Of a stretch of DNA of 14,817 nucleotides, positions 1 through 6,049 are shown piece by piece. The stretch lies in NCBI GenBank assembly GCA_900772835.1, contig CAAGSA010000031.1:1-14817 (forward strand), in the 5' to 3' direction. How positions within the stretch are numbered: position 1 is the stretch's first letter; each line of letters starts with the position of its first letter. The DNA is from an uncultured Prevotella sp. (GTDB lineage: Bacteria > Bacteroidota > Bacteroidia > Bacteroidales > Bacteroidaceae). A program made the translations under genes and the position numbers. The notes beneath the pieces are model-generated. The model did not search any database and was not told the DNA's origin. It worked only from the letters and a program-made list of their open reading frames with translations.

Positions 1-120
1 GACGATATGCTTACTCCCGACTATATCCATTGGCTCTATACCGCTTTCACCCGAGCCACGGAGAAGCTCTTCCTCGTCAACTGGCCAAAGACGCAGACTC
101 TGGAGCAGGACCAGGATTAG
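1..120 (+). CDS. C-terminal end of a UvrD/RecD-type DNA helicase (partial)
   Basis: The window opens inside an open frame that ends with TAG at 118-120; 39 residues are visible. They contain LYTAFTRATEKLFLV, which matches the conserved C-terminal motif VI region of superfamily 1 helicases (the VALTRAREKL-type motif of UvrD, PcrA and RecD-like ATPases), whose arginine contacts ATP. The motif is followed by a short acidic tail. SF1 helicases unwind DNA in repair or recombination. The rest of the protein is outside the window, so the subfamily cannot be decided; a RecD-like AAA ATPase of the type common in Bacteroidales is a reasonable guess. Base composition here is GC-richer than in the following 2 kb. 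Confidence 0.75.
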   Translation, partial: DDMLTPDYIHWLYTAFTRATEKLFLVNWPKTQTLEQDQD

Positions 121-312
121 TCGCCCCTGTTATCTTGACAAGAGATGTGGCGTACCTTGTTCCCCTGACGCATTGGTATCGGTTACTATAGCGGTTGTAC
201 ATTAGGAAACAAGAGAGTGTGTGCATATCTTTGAATGTGATGCATCGTATTAGAGCATCTTGTTCAAGAATATGTATGAAACTTAATGATTTAAATAACT
301 ATTTTCGTAAAC

Positions 313-345
313 TTTCGTGATTATCAATGATAGTTTTTATCTTTG
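313..345 (+). promoter_or_regulatory. Putative Bacteroidetes-type promoter for the Fic gene
   Basis: TATCTTTG at 338-345 matches the -7 consensus TAnnTTTG. TTTC at 313-316, 21 bases upstream, is a three-out-of-four match to the -33 element TTTG. The predicted transcript would start near 350 and carry a leader of about 160 bases before the Fic start at 511. A second -7 match (TATCTTTG, 226-233) has no good -33 partner. Confidence 0.5.
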
Positions 346-355
346 TAGACAAAAA

Positions 356-433
356 ATGATAAAAGTATTGGCAAAGAAAGGTATACGCTACTTGCTCTCG
401 CAAGAAGTTATCTCAGAACCCAGGGAACCGTGA
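356..433 (+). CDS. Possible 25-residue leader peptide (tiny ORF 1)
   Basis: ATG at 356 opens a 25-codon frame ending in TGA at 431-433, almost at the predicted transcription start. The peptide begins MIKVLAKKGIRYLL and is basic and amphipathic in its first half. I recognise no family. It could be chance, or a translated leader affecting the downstream Fic gene. No clear Shine-Dalgarno is possible because the ATG is so near the proposed transcript 5' end. Confidence 0.2.
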   Translation: MIKVLAKKGIRYLLSQEVISEPREP

Positions 434-434
434 C

Positions 435-518
435 ATGAAATCCAAGGATATTATAAACATACGCTGTGTTGAATGCTCGAATCTGTGGGTTACATTAAAA
501 GACATTATGTATGAGTAA
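435..518 (+). CDS. Possible 27-residue ORF overlapping the Fic start (tiny ORF 2)
   Basis: ATG at 435 follows the stop of tiny ORF 1 by one base, and the frame runs 27 codons to TAA at 516-518. It overlaps the Fic start codon (511) by 8 bases in a different frame, the geometry expected for translational coupling. The peptide contains one CxxC pair (CVEC). No family is recognised. The tandem arrangement of ORF 1, ORF 2 and Fic is the only argument for its reality. Confidence 0.25.
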   Translation: MKSKDIINIRCVECSNLWVTLKDIMYE

Positions 519-1692
519 TAAAAAACAACACTATATAGACTTCGACGAGTACCTTCGTCAAGGTGAACCAAGTCAGAAAGAGAAAGCTTCCATTTGGCAG
601 ACAGCAATTGGTTTACAGGCTGTGGATGGCTTGCAGACTTCTGACTATCTGAAAGTTACGGCCTGTAAGCATATTGAAGGCGAAATAGATATTGATGAGG
701 TTCGTGAACTGATAAAAAGCTATTATCAGTCGAAAACTCTGCGTAAGTCTGATGATGATGACAAGCAGGAGGCGGATAAGGTATCTGCAAACATAGCTAA
801 AATTCTTTCGTCGCAGGCATTGGATTTTAGTAAGGGAGGTTATATCTCGGTTCATCGTAGAGTGTTTGAGGGTGTATTTAAACATGCAGGGAAACTGCGT
901 GATTATGATATTACAAAGCGAGAGTGGGTGCTTGATGGTGATACCGTAAACTATCTGAACTGGGAGGATTTAGGTAGAGCAATAGAATATGATATCGCTC
1001 AAGAGAAGGACTTTAGCTATAGGGGAATATCTACGGATGCCATAATTGAACATATTGTACGTTTCGTTTCTGGATTATGGCAGATTCATGCGTTTTGTGA
1101 GGGTAATACTCGCACAACAGCTGTATTCACAATTCTCTATCTCCGCTCAATCGGCTTTAAGGTGAACAACAGCCTTTTTGCACGCCACTCATGGTATTTT
1201 CGTAATGCTTTGGTTCGTGCAAATTACAAGAATGTTCTCAGGGGAATTGATTATACACCAATGTATCTGGAGCGTTTCTTCCGCAATCTGCTTTTGGGAG
1301 AGCAATGGGACTTGCGTAATCGATACCTGCATATCTATGCTTCGGGTGAATGGGAAATACAGCGCAGGTTGGACAACCCTACAAGCACCCCACAAGTTCA
1401 TGATGAATACCCCACAAGTACCCCACAAGTAAAAGACAAGTTGCATGTATGTAATACTTGTGTGATGGAACTGATAAAAGTTATAGGGAATAATGAAATG
1501 TCGGTAAAAGAAATGTTGGGCACAATGGGACTTAAGGAGCGGAAGAACTTTCTCAATCTCTATCTGAATCCTGCTATCAATGAAGGTTATGTCCGATTGC
1601 TTTATCCTAATTCGCCTCGTCACCCTCGACAGAAATATCTTTTGACGGTCAAAGGGTTGACTGTGTATGATGAATTCGATAAATCGGAATGA
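511..1692 (+). CDS. Fic-domain protein with VbhA-like N-terminal segment and C-terminal winged helix
   Basis: The 393-residue protein belongs to the Fic/Doc family, which usually transfers AMP from ATP to target proteins. The active-site motif is HAFCEGNTR at residues 193-201, keeping His193, Phe195, Glu197, Gly198, Asn199 and Arg201 of the consensus HxFx(D/E)GN(G/K)R; Thr200 replaces the usual Gly/Lys. Residues about 28-72 resemble the small antitoxin VbhA, including the IEGEIDIDEV stretch at 55-64. The position of the inhibitory [S/T]xxxE[G/N] motif reads LQAVDG, so both Ser and Glu are replaced. This suggests a class II (self-inhibited) architecture. Residues about 310-393 form a winged-helix-like domain typical of Bacteroidetes Fic proteins. 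The 11-bp repeat tract at 1376-1430 encodes the linker. ATG 511 is chosen because an in-frame stop lies just upstream at 496-498. Targets are unknown. Confidence 0.9.
   Translation: MSNKKQHYIDFDEYLRQGEPSQKEKASIWQTAIGLQAVDGLQTSDYLKVTACKHIEGEIDIDEVRELIKSYYQSKTLRKSDDDDKQEADKVSANIAKILSSQALDFSKGGYISVHRRVFEGVFKHAGKLRDYDITKREWVLDGDTVNYLNWEDLGRAIEYDIAQEKDFSYRGISTDAIIEHIVRFVSGLWQIHAFCEGNTRTTAVFTILYLRSIGFKVNNSLFARHSWYFRNALVRANYKNVLRGIDYTPMYLERFFRNLLLGEQWDLRNRYLHIYASGEWEIQRRLDNPTSTPQVHDEYPTSTPQVKDKLHVCNTCVMELIKVIGNNEMSVKEMLGTMGLKERKNFLNLYLNPAINEGYVRLLYPNSPRHPRQKYLLTVKGLTVYDEFDKSE
1376..1430 (+). repeat. 11-bp repeat tract inside the Fic gene
   Basis: Five 11-base units run from 1376 to 1430. Units 2 (1387-1397), 4 (1409-1419) and 5 (1420-1430) are identical (ACCCCACAAGT). 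Unit 1 (1376-1386) differs at two positions. Unit 3 (1398-1408) is unrelated in sequence but keeps the spacing. Read in frame, the tract gives two PTSTPQV blocks. Because 11 is not a multiple of three, gain or loss of a single unit shifts the frame and truncates the protein soon afterwards. Confidence 0.85.
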
Positions 1693-1779
1693 AAACAGCC
1701 AATGCTTGCTATCTCTTCTCTTCTATTATCCCAAATCGGGCATTAGGGCTTGCTGTTGTAAAAAACTACATAAAACGAC

Positions 1780-2223
1780 CTAATGACCGTTGGAGATTAT
1801 CTTTATTCCGTTGTTGATAGCCGTAAGGTCGTCAAGGAAAGCCTTCTTGTTCTTGGGCGAGACAACAATCTCGTCATATTTGTTGTAGGTTATACGGATA
1901 CGGTCGAGCGACAAGGCAGGGGCGCTGAGTGCACTTCTCGTTGGTTCAATCATTCTGATGGAGTGAATGTCGATATCCGCAAATGATATGAAGTAGCATT
2001 TCACTATAAGACGGCCGTTCCGTATGATGTACTTCGTACTGAACAATGGCATGACGCATAATATTGCAGATGCCAGGCATATCAGAAACGGCGTTAGATG
2101 GAAATCATCTGTAAGCGGCATATAGAGAGTGCCGCAGCAGAGAATCAGTATGGGGATGACAAGCAATGCGTCAATTTTCGACTTGTATACCACTCCCATA
2201 TTTTGTTTCTTGTCGTTTGGCAT
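1780..2223 (-). CDS. Small membrane protein with bacterial PH domain (bPH/DUF1200 type)
   Basis: The 147-residue protein has two hydrophobic segments (about 18-35 and 43-61). A short beta-rich domain follows, with the features of the bPH_4/DUF1200 family: a YIIRNGRLIVK strand, the SAPALSLDRIRITY block at about 100-113, and a VSPKNKKAF block near the end. These proteins are membrane-anchored with a cytoplasmic pleckstrin-like fold; their function is generally unknown. An AAAGG Shine-Dalgarno-like sequence lies about 5 bases upstream of the ATG at 2223, supporting this start over Met9. The gene converges on the Fic gene with an 87-base gap and shares its AT-rich composition. Confidence 0.8.
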   Translation of the reverse strand: MPNDKKQNMGVVYKSKIDALLVIPILILCCGTLYMPLTDDFHLTPFLICLASAILCVMPLFSTKYIIRNGRLIVKCYFISFADIDIHSIRMIEPTRSALSAPALSLDRIRITYNKYDEIVVSPKNKKAFLDDLTAINNGIKIISNGH

Positions 2224-2324
2224 AGTACCTTTTATATATATGTGGTTAGTAATTTATATATGTATATGTTTAGTCATTCAAGGCTCTGTCGTGTGGCAGC
2301 AGCCTTTCAAGTTCGGAGTTGGTG

Positions 2325-2332
2325 CAAATATA
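2325..2332 (-). promoter_or_regulatory. Putative -7 element for the bPH gene
   Basis: On the minus strand this reads TATATTTG, matching TAnnTTTG, about 100 bases upstream of the start codon. No convincing -33 TTTG lies 19-21 bases further upstream, so the call rests on the -7 element alone. Confidence 0.35.
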
Positions 2333-2376
2333 CAAAATAAAGCAATAAAAAGTATAGCGATAGCCATTATTCTATC

Positions 2377-2441
2377 AAAGAAAAAGTCATAGGCTCACGT
2401 GCTCCGTAGAGTCAGTCTGACGGTGCATTTGCCTATGACTT
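2377..2441 (-). terminator. Intrinsic terminator downstream of the SulP permease gene
   Basis: A perfect 11-bp inverted repeat (AAGTCATAGGC at 2384-2394 with its complement at 2431-2441) encloses a 36-base loop that can form a smaller inner hairpin (GTCA/TGAC). Read on the minus strand, the second arm runs into TTTTTCTTT. It lies 10 bases beyond the sulP stop. The large loop is unusual for a simple terminator, so part may have another role. Confidence 0.65.
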
Positions 2442-2451
2442 ACTGAATATG

Positions 2452-4128
2452 TTATTCGCCTACGATTTCCTTTGCTCTTTCAAGAGCGAGGTTGATGTGG
2501 CTGCAGATGTTCTTCTCGCCCACCGACTCATAGAAGCCTGCCTTTTCAAGTGCCTCATGAACGCTCGGGATAACACCTGAGAGCACAATCTGTATGCCCT
2601 CCTTCTTGCTCATCTCGCAAAGGTTGGTGAGGTTGTGAATTCCGGTGGAGTCTACAAACGGAACCTTTCGCATACGGATGATACGCACCTTGGGACGGTC
2701 GCCGAAGGCTGCCATGATTTCTTCGAAACGGTTGCCGGCTCCGAAGAAGTAGGGGCCGTTTATCTCGTATACCTCAACGCCGTCGGGGATGGTGAGGTGT
2801 TCGAGGTTGCCCTTGATGATGTCGCTCTCCTCGTTGATTTCGTTCATGATTACCTTCACGTCGGTAACCTCCGACACGCGCTTCATGAACAGCAGGCAGG
2901 CGATGATGAGGCCCACCTCGATAGCCACAGTGAGGTCGAAGATGATGGTGAGGAAGAAGGTGATGAGCAGTACGGTAACGTCGCTCTTGGGGTTCTTCAT
3001 CAGGGTGAGGAACGAGCGCCAGCCGCACATGCCGTACGACACGATTACCAGCACGCCGGCAAGGCACGCCATTGGTATGTATTTGGCGAGCGGCATGAAG
3101 AAGAGGAAGATGAGCAGCAGCACCACGGCATGGATTATTCCGGCTATGGGGGTCTTGCCGCCGTTGTTGATGTTCGTCATTGTGCGCGCTATGGCTCCCG
3201 TTGCCGGTATGCCTCCGAATATCGGTGATGCGAGGTTTGCCACTCCCTGTGCAATGAGCTCAGTGTTGGAGTTGTGGTGGTCGCCGATTACACCGTCGGC
3301 TACTGTTGCCGATAGCAGCGACTCGATGGCTCCGAGCACGGCGATGGTGAGAGCCGGTGCTACGAGACTCTTTATCGTGTCCCATGTCAGTTCGGGCATG
3401 TGTGCCTCGGGTATGGCGTTGCTCACGGAGAAGCGGTCGCCGATGGTCTCTATCGTCGTGACTCCGGCAAACTGCTTGAGCAGCAGAGCCGCCACGGTCA
3501 TGACGATGATGGCAACGAGAGAGCCGGGAATCTTCTTGCTGAATCTCGGTGTGACGGCTATGATGACCACGCTCAGTATGCCGACGGCAGTGCACCACCA
3601 GTCGATGGTGCCGAAGTTGCACAGGTAGCAGTACCATTTCTCGATGAAGTCGCTCGGCACATTGACGATTGACAGTCCGAAGAGGTCTTTGATCTGTGTG
3701 GTGAATATTGTGACGGCGATACCGCTCGTGAATCCCACTACGATGGGGTAGGGGATGAACTTGATGATGGTGCCGAGGTGCAGCATGCCGAAGAGGATGA
3801 GAAACGCGCCTGCCATGAGGGTGGCAATGGTGAGTCCCTCGAATCCATACTGCTGTATGATGCCGTAGATGATGATGATGAAGGCTCCTGTGGGGCCGCC
3901 TATCTGCACCTTGCTGCCGCCGAGCAACGATATGATGAATCCTGCCACGATTGCCGTGATGATTCCCTTTTCGGGTGTCACTCCCGATGCGATGCCGAAG
4001 GCGATAGCGAGCGGCAGTGCCACGATGCCCACGATGACTCCCGCCATCAGGTCGCTCATGAAATTCTTCTTGTTGTAGTTCTTCAGTGTTGAGAACAATT
4101 GCGGTTTGAAATCTAATTTACTGTTCAT
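2452..4128 (-). CDS. SulP-family inorganic anion permease with C-terminal STAS domain
   Basis: The 558-residue protein starts with a short cytoplasmic tail and the SulP signature region (DLMAGVIVGIVALPLAIAFG, about 26-45). About 10-14 hydrophobic segments follow to about residue 425, then a cytoplasmic STAS domain (about 440-558). The STAS loop carries VDSTGIHNL with Asp493-Ser494, the position that is phosphorylated in anti-sigma antagonists and related STAS domains. SulP proteins carry sulfate, bicarbonate or other anions across the inner membrane; the substrate cannot be told from sequence, and Bacteroidetes members are sometimes bicarbonate-type. Length is normal for the family. The gene appears to be transcribed alone: it has its own upstream -7 element, a leader of about 230 bases and a downstream terminator. 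Confidence 0.92.
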   Translation of the reverse strand: MNSKLDFKPQLFSTLKNYNKKNFMSDLMAGVIVGIVALPLAIAFGIASGVTPEKGIITAIVAGFIISLLGGSKVQIGGPTGAFIIIIYGIIQQYGFEGLTIATLMAGAFLILFGMLHLGTIIKFIPYPIVVGFTSGIAVTIFTTQIKDLFGLSIVNVPSDFIEKWYCYLCNFGTIDWWCTAVGILSVVIIAVTPRFSKKIPGSLVAIIVMTVAALLLKQFAGVTTIETIGDRFSVSNAIPEAHMPELTWDTIKSLVAPALTIAVLGAIESLLSATVADGVIGDHHNSNTELIAQGVANLASPIFGGIPATGAIARTMTNINNGGKTPIAGIIHAVVLLLIFLFFMPLAKYIPMACLAGVLVIVSYGMCGWRSFLTLMKNPKSDVTVLLITFFLTIIFDLTVAIEVGLIIACLLFMKRVSEVTDVKVIMNEINEESDIIKGNLEHLTIPDGVEVYEINGPYFFGAGNRFEEIMAAFGDRPKVRIIRMRKVPFVDSTGIHNLTNLCEMSKKEGIQIVLSGVIPSVHEALEKAGFYESVGEKNICSHINLALERAKEIVGE

Positions 4129-4202
4129 CTTTTGTCTTTAAAGCTGTATGAAAATAAAAATGGGCGGTTCTGCTTTTGTGTAATCATCAAGAAACGGCTT
4201 TA

Positions 4203-4237
4203 TGGCTTGTTTTTGCTGTGGCTTGCACACTGGCTTG
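4203..4237 (-). repeat. Three CAAGCCA repeats in the sulP leader
   Basis: TGGCTTG occurs on the plus strand at 4203-4209, 4219-4225 and 4231-4237, so the sulP transcript would carry three copies of CAAGCCA within 35 bases. The spacings are 16 and 12 bases. Function is unknown. Confidence 0.4.
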
Positions 4238-4362
4238 TCCTTTTTCTCTTCTCCCGTTCCCTTTCGGAAGGGGGAAATGCTTTCATGGACACGCGCTTTC
4301 TGAAGTCGTTTCTTTATGGTTACTTTGCGGCAGAATCGCCCTTATCCTGTTTTACAATGGTG

Positions 4363-4370
4363 CAAAAGTA
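4363..4370 (-). promoter_or_regulatory. Putative -7 element for sulP
   Basis: The minus strand reads TACTTTTG followed by CA, the extended form common in Bacteroidetes promoters. No good -33 TTTG is present at the expected distance. It is the only such match between the AraC gene and sulP, which implies a long leader. Confidence 0.4.
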
Positions 4371-4470
4371 ATAATAAATTCCGGATTAGACGGCTAAAAG
4401 CTGCAGTAAGTTGCTTTTTTGCGGTTGCCAAGGCTCTTGTTTGCGGTATAATCCGTGGCGGAGCGGATGT

Positions 4471-5346
4471 TTATCTCATTTTGTCTCTGTATTCGCTCGG
4501 CTTGCATCCCGTCTTCGCCTTGAACTTGCTTGAGAAATAGTCGGGCGAGTCGAAGTTCAGCTGGTAGGCAATCTCCTTTATGCTCGTGGCGGTGGTGGTG
4601 AGCAGTTCCTTTGCCTTCTGCAGCCGCAGCTCCTGCTGGTAGAGGGCTGGCGATACGCCGGAAAACTCCTTGAACAGCTTGCGGAAGTTGGAGTAGCCCA
4701 TTCCCAGCTGTTCAGCTATCTCCTGTATGGTGAGTCGGCTTTCCAGATTGTCGCGGATGATGAGCCGGGCCTTGTTTATGAGGTCCACCTTGGTGCGGTC
4801 GCGGCTCAGTATGATGTTTCTCTCCCGTGCATACATCAGTCCGATGAGATTGTTCACGATTCCTGCAAGCGACTGCTGCGAGTATACCTCCTCCTTCTTT
4901 GCCACCTGCATTGCCATTTCGTATAGATATATGATGTCGGTGCTGAAGCCCACGTGGTAGATGGGTTTCTCGGGCGAAAGGAATCCGTATTCCACCCTGT
5001 CGTCCATATTGTGTCCGCGGTAGCCTATCCAGTAGCTCTTCCATTTGGATGTGGGCAGCGGATGGTAGGAGTGCCACTCGCCGGGGAACAGCAAGAATAT
5101 GTCGCCAGCCTTGATGGGCTGCTCTTCCACGTGGTCGGACGAGAACACGCCTTCACCTTCGATGAGATACAGCATTTGGTATTCATCGAGTATGCGTCCC
5201 TTCTGGGTGTCGAAATAATATCCGTCGGCGTGGCCTCTTGTGGGATATGGGTCGCCGGGCTGCAGCTCGTCTACGCCCACCGTGCTCACGGTGAGTCCCC
5301 ACAGGGCGTCGCGTTCGTTGGCTACGAGATACTTGCTGTCTTGCAT
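4471..5346 (-). CDS. AraC-family transcriptional regulator
   Basis: The 291-residue protein has an N-terminal cupin-like ligand-binding domain of the AraC_binding type: DEYQMLYLIEGEGVF near 54-68, and GDIFLLFPGEWHSYHP near 81-96. Two helix-turn-helix units follow at about 205-288 (LTIQEIAEQLGMGYSNFRKLF, then SIKEIAYQLNFDSPDYFSSKF), ending in the family hallmark TGCKPSEYR. Such proteins usually activate sugar or stress genes on binding a small ligand; the ligand is not evident. The start lies 13 bases after the stop of the GNAT gene, so the two are probably co-transcribed from the promoter upstream of the GNAT gene. The neighbour sulP could be a target, but this is inference only. Confidence 0.92.
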   Translation of the reverse strand: MQDSKYLVANERDALWGLTVSTVGVDELQPGDPYPTRGHADGYYFDTQKGRILDEYQMLYLIEGEGVFSSDHVEEQPIKAGDIFLLFPGEWHSYHPLPTSKWKSYWIGYRGHNMDDRVEYGFLSPEKPIYHVGFSTDIIYLYEMAMQVAKKEEVYSQQSLAGIVNNLIGLMYARERNIILSRDRTKVDLINKARLIIRDNLESRLTIQEIAEQLGMGYSNFRKLFKEFSGVSPALYQQELRLQKAKELLTTTATSIKEIAYQLNFDSPDYFSSKFKAKTGCKPSEYRDKMR

Positions 5347-5359
5347 GGCTTCTCTTTTT

Positions 5360-5944
5360 TTATTTGTTCGGTTCTGCGATTCTGTATACGAGGTGTCGCA
5401 TGGGGTGTCCGCCCCATGAGGCGTCGTTGGCGTATTCGAAGCCTACGCTGTGGTAGAGGCGTTCGGCGTTGGGGTTGCCTTTGTCAACGAGCAGTCCTGC
5501 AGCCGGCAGTCCCATCCGGCGCGCTTTCTCCACCGATGCCTTCAGCAGTGCTGTGGCGATGCCTCTCCCCCGGTATTCGGGGAATACGGCGAGGCTGTCG
5601 AGATAGAGTTCTCCCGCTTGTGTCTCGTCGTCCATATTGCTGAAGTCGCGGCAGAAGTCGTTTTTCGCAGCATTGATGAATGCCTCGCGTAGCTGGTGCA
5701 GCAGCGCGCCGTCGTAGCTCACGCAGCAGCCCATCACGTTGCCCTCGCTGTCGGTTACCACAAGAGTGTTCTCGTGGCTGTATTGCGAGCCGGTGCTTTC
5801 CACAAGCCTTGTCATCGTCTTGCGGAAGTCTTCAATGGTCTGTCCCTCTCCTGTGTAATAAAGACAGCATTCGTCTGTCATCGCCATCATTATGAGCTGG
5901 GCTATAATTCCGGCATGTTCCTTATTTGCCTTGTGTATTTCCAT
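5360..5944 (-). CDS. GNAT-family N-acetyltransferase
   Basis: The 194-residue protein shows the GNAT fold in its second half: LYLDSLAVFPEYRGRGIATALL at about 113-134 contains the acetyl-CoA pyrophosphate-binding loop (R/Q-x-x-G-x-G/A, here RGRGIA at 125-130). NPNAERLYHSVGF follows, the usual motif B region with the tyrosine that can act as general acid. The substrate is not predictable. It is the first gene of a two-gene unit with the AraC regulator and has the best-formed promoter in the window just upstream. The start at 5944 leaves a leader of about 20 bases and has no obvious Shine-Dalgarno, as is common in Bacteroidetes. Confidence 0.9.
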   Translation of the reverse strand: MEIHKANKEHAGIIAQLIMMAMTDECCLYYTGEGQTIEDFRKTMTRLVESTGSQYSHENTLVVTDSEGNVMGCCVSYDGALLHQLREAFINAAKNDFCRDFSNMDDETQAGELYLDSLAVFPEYRGRGIATALLKASVEKARRMGLPAAGLLVDKGNPNAERLYHSVGFEYANDASWGGHPMRHLVYRIAEPNK

Positions 5945-5973
5945 CGATTGAGTTGATGCTTTTCTTCAATCGG

Positions 5974-6004
5974 CAAAGTTAGCAAATAAAGCGGAATATA
6001 CAAA
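5974..6004 (-). promoter_or_regulatory. Bacteroidetes promoter for the GNAT/AraC operon
   Basis: On the minus strand TTTG (6001-6004) is followed by 19 bases and then TAACTTTG (5974-5981). This matches the sigma-ABfr consensus TTTG-N19-21-TAnnTTTG in both elements and in spacing. It lies 30 bases upstream of the GNAT start codon. Confidence 0.75.
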
Positions 6005-6049
6005 GCGGTTTCATTCTTTTTAGATTTCTTGTGAATATCGGCACCGTGT

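Larger units (their letters stand above)
121..510 (+). other. AT-rich intergenic region and leader upstream of the Fic gene
   Basis: These 390 bases separate the helicase end from the Fic start. They hold two sequences matching the Bacteroidetes -7 element, at 226-233 and 338-345. Between -33 and -7 of the second there is a perfect short palindrome. Two tiny open frames lie in the predicted leader. I see no obvious terminator for the helicase gene and no RNA gene. Confidence 0.6.
4129..4470 (-). other. Intergenic region containing the long sulP leader
   Basis: These 342 bases between the sulP start and the AraC-gene stop hold a candidate -7 element (4363-4370) and an apparent untranslated leader of about 230 bases. 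The leader contains three copies of CAAGCCA (minus strand) and a short perfect hairpin at 4259-4272. Open frames on the plus strand here show no recognisable protein features. No strong terminator for the AraC gene is seen; only weak 4-5 bp stems occur near 4430-4465. Confidence 0.5.

Noticed and set aside
226..233. Second TATCTTTG as an additional Fic promoter
   Set aside because: It matches the -7 consensus but lacks a -33 partner at 19-21 bases; kept only as a note.
1694..1757. Possible terminator hairpin between the Fic and bPH genes
   Set aside because: The stem (AGCC-AATGC with GCATT-GGCT) has a bulge, a loop of more than 30 bases and no T-run on either side; too weak to call.
1780..2392. 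Plus-strand frames overlapping the bPH gene and its upstream region
   Set aside because: They overlap a well-supported bPH-family frame or AT-rich promoter DNA and show no protein signature.
2384..2441. The 11-bp inverted repeat as mobile-element ends
   Set aside because: Only 36 bases lie between the arms, there is no target duplication, and its place after sulP with a T-run fits a terminator.
2635..3628. Long plus-strand frames opposite the SulP gene
   Set aside because: They translate to His/Asp/Glu-rich or Met/Ser-rich strings without any family pattern; the SulP frame accounts for the coding signal.
4132..4540. Small plus-strand frames in the sulP leader region
   Set aside because: Their peptides show no conserved features, and the region is better explained as leader and promoter of sulP.
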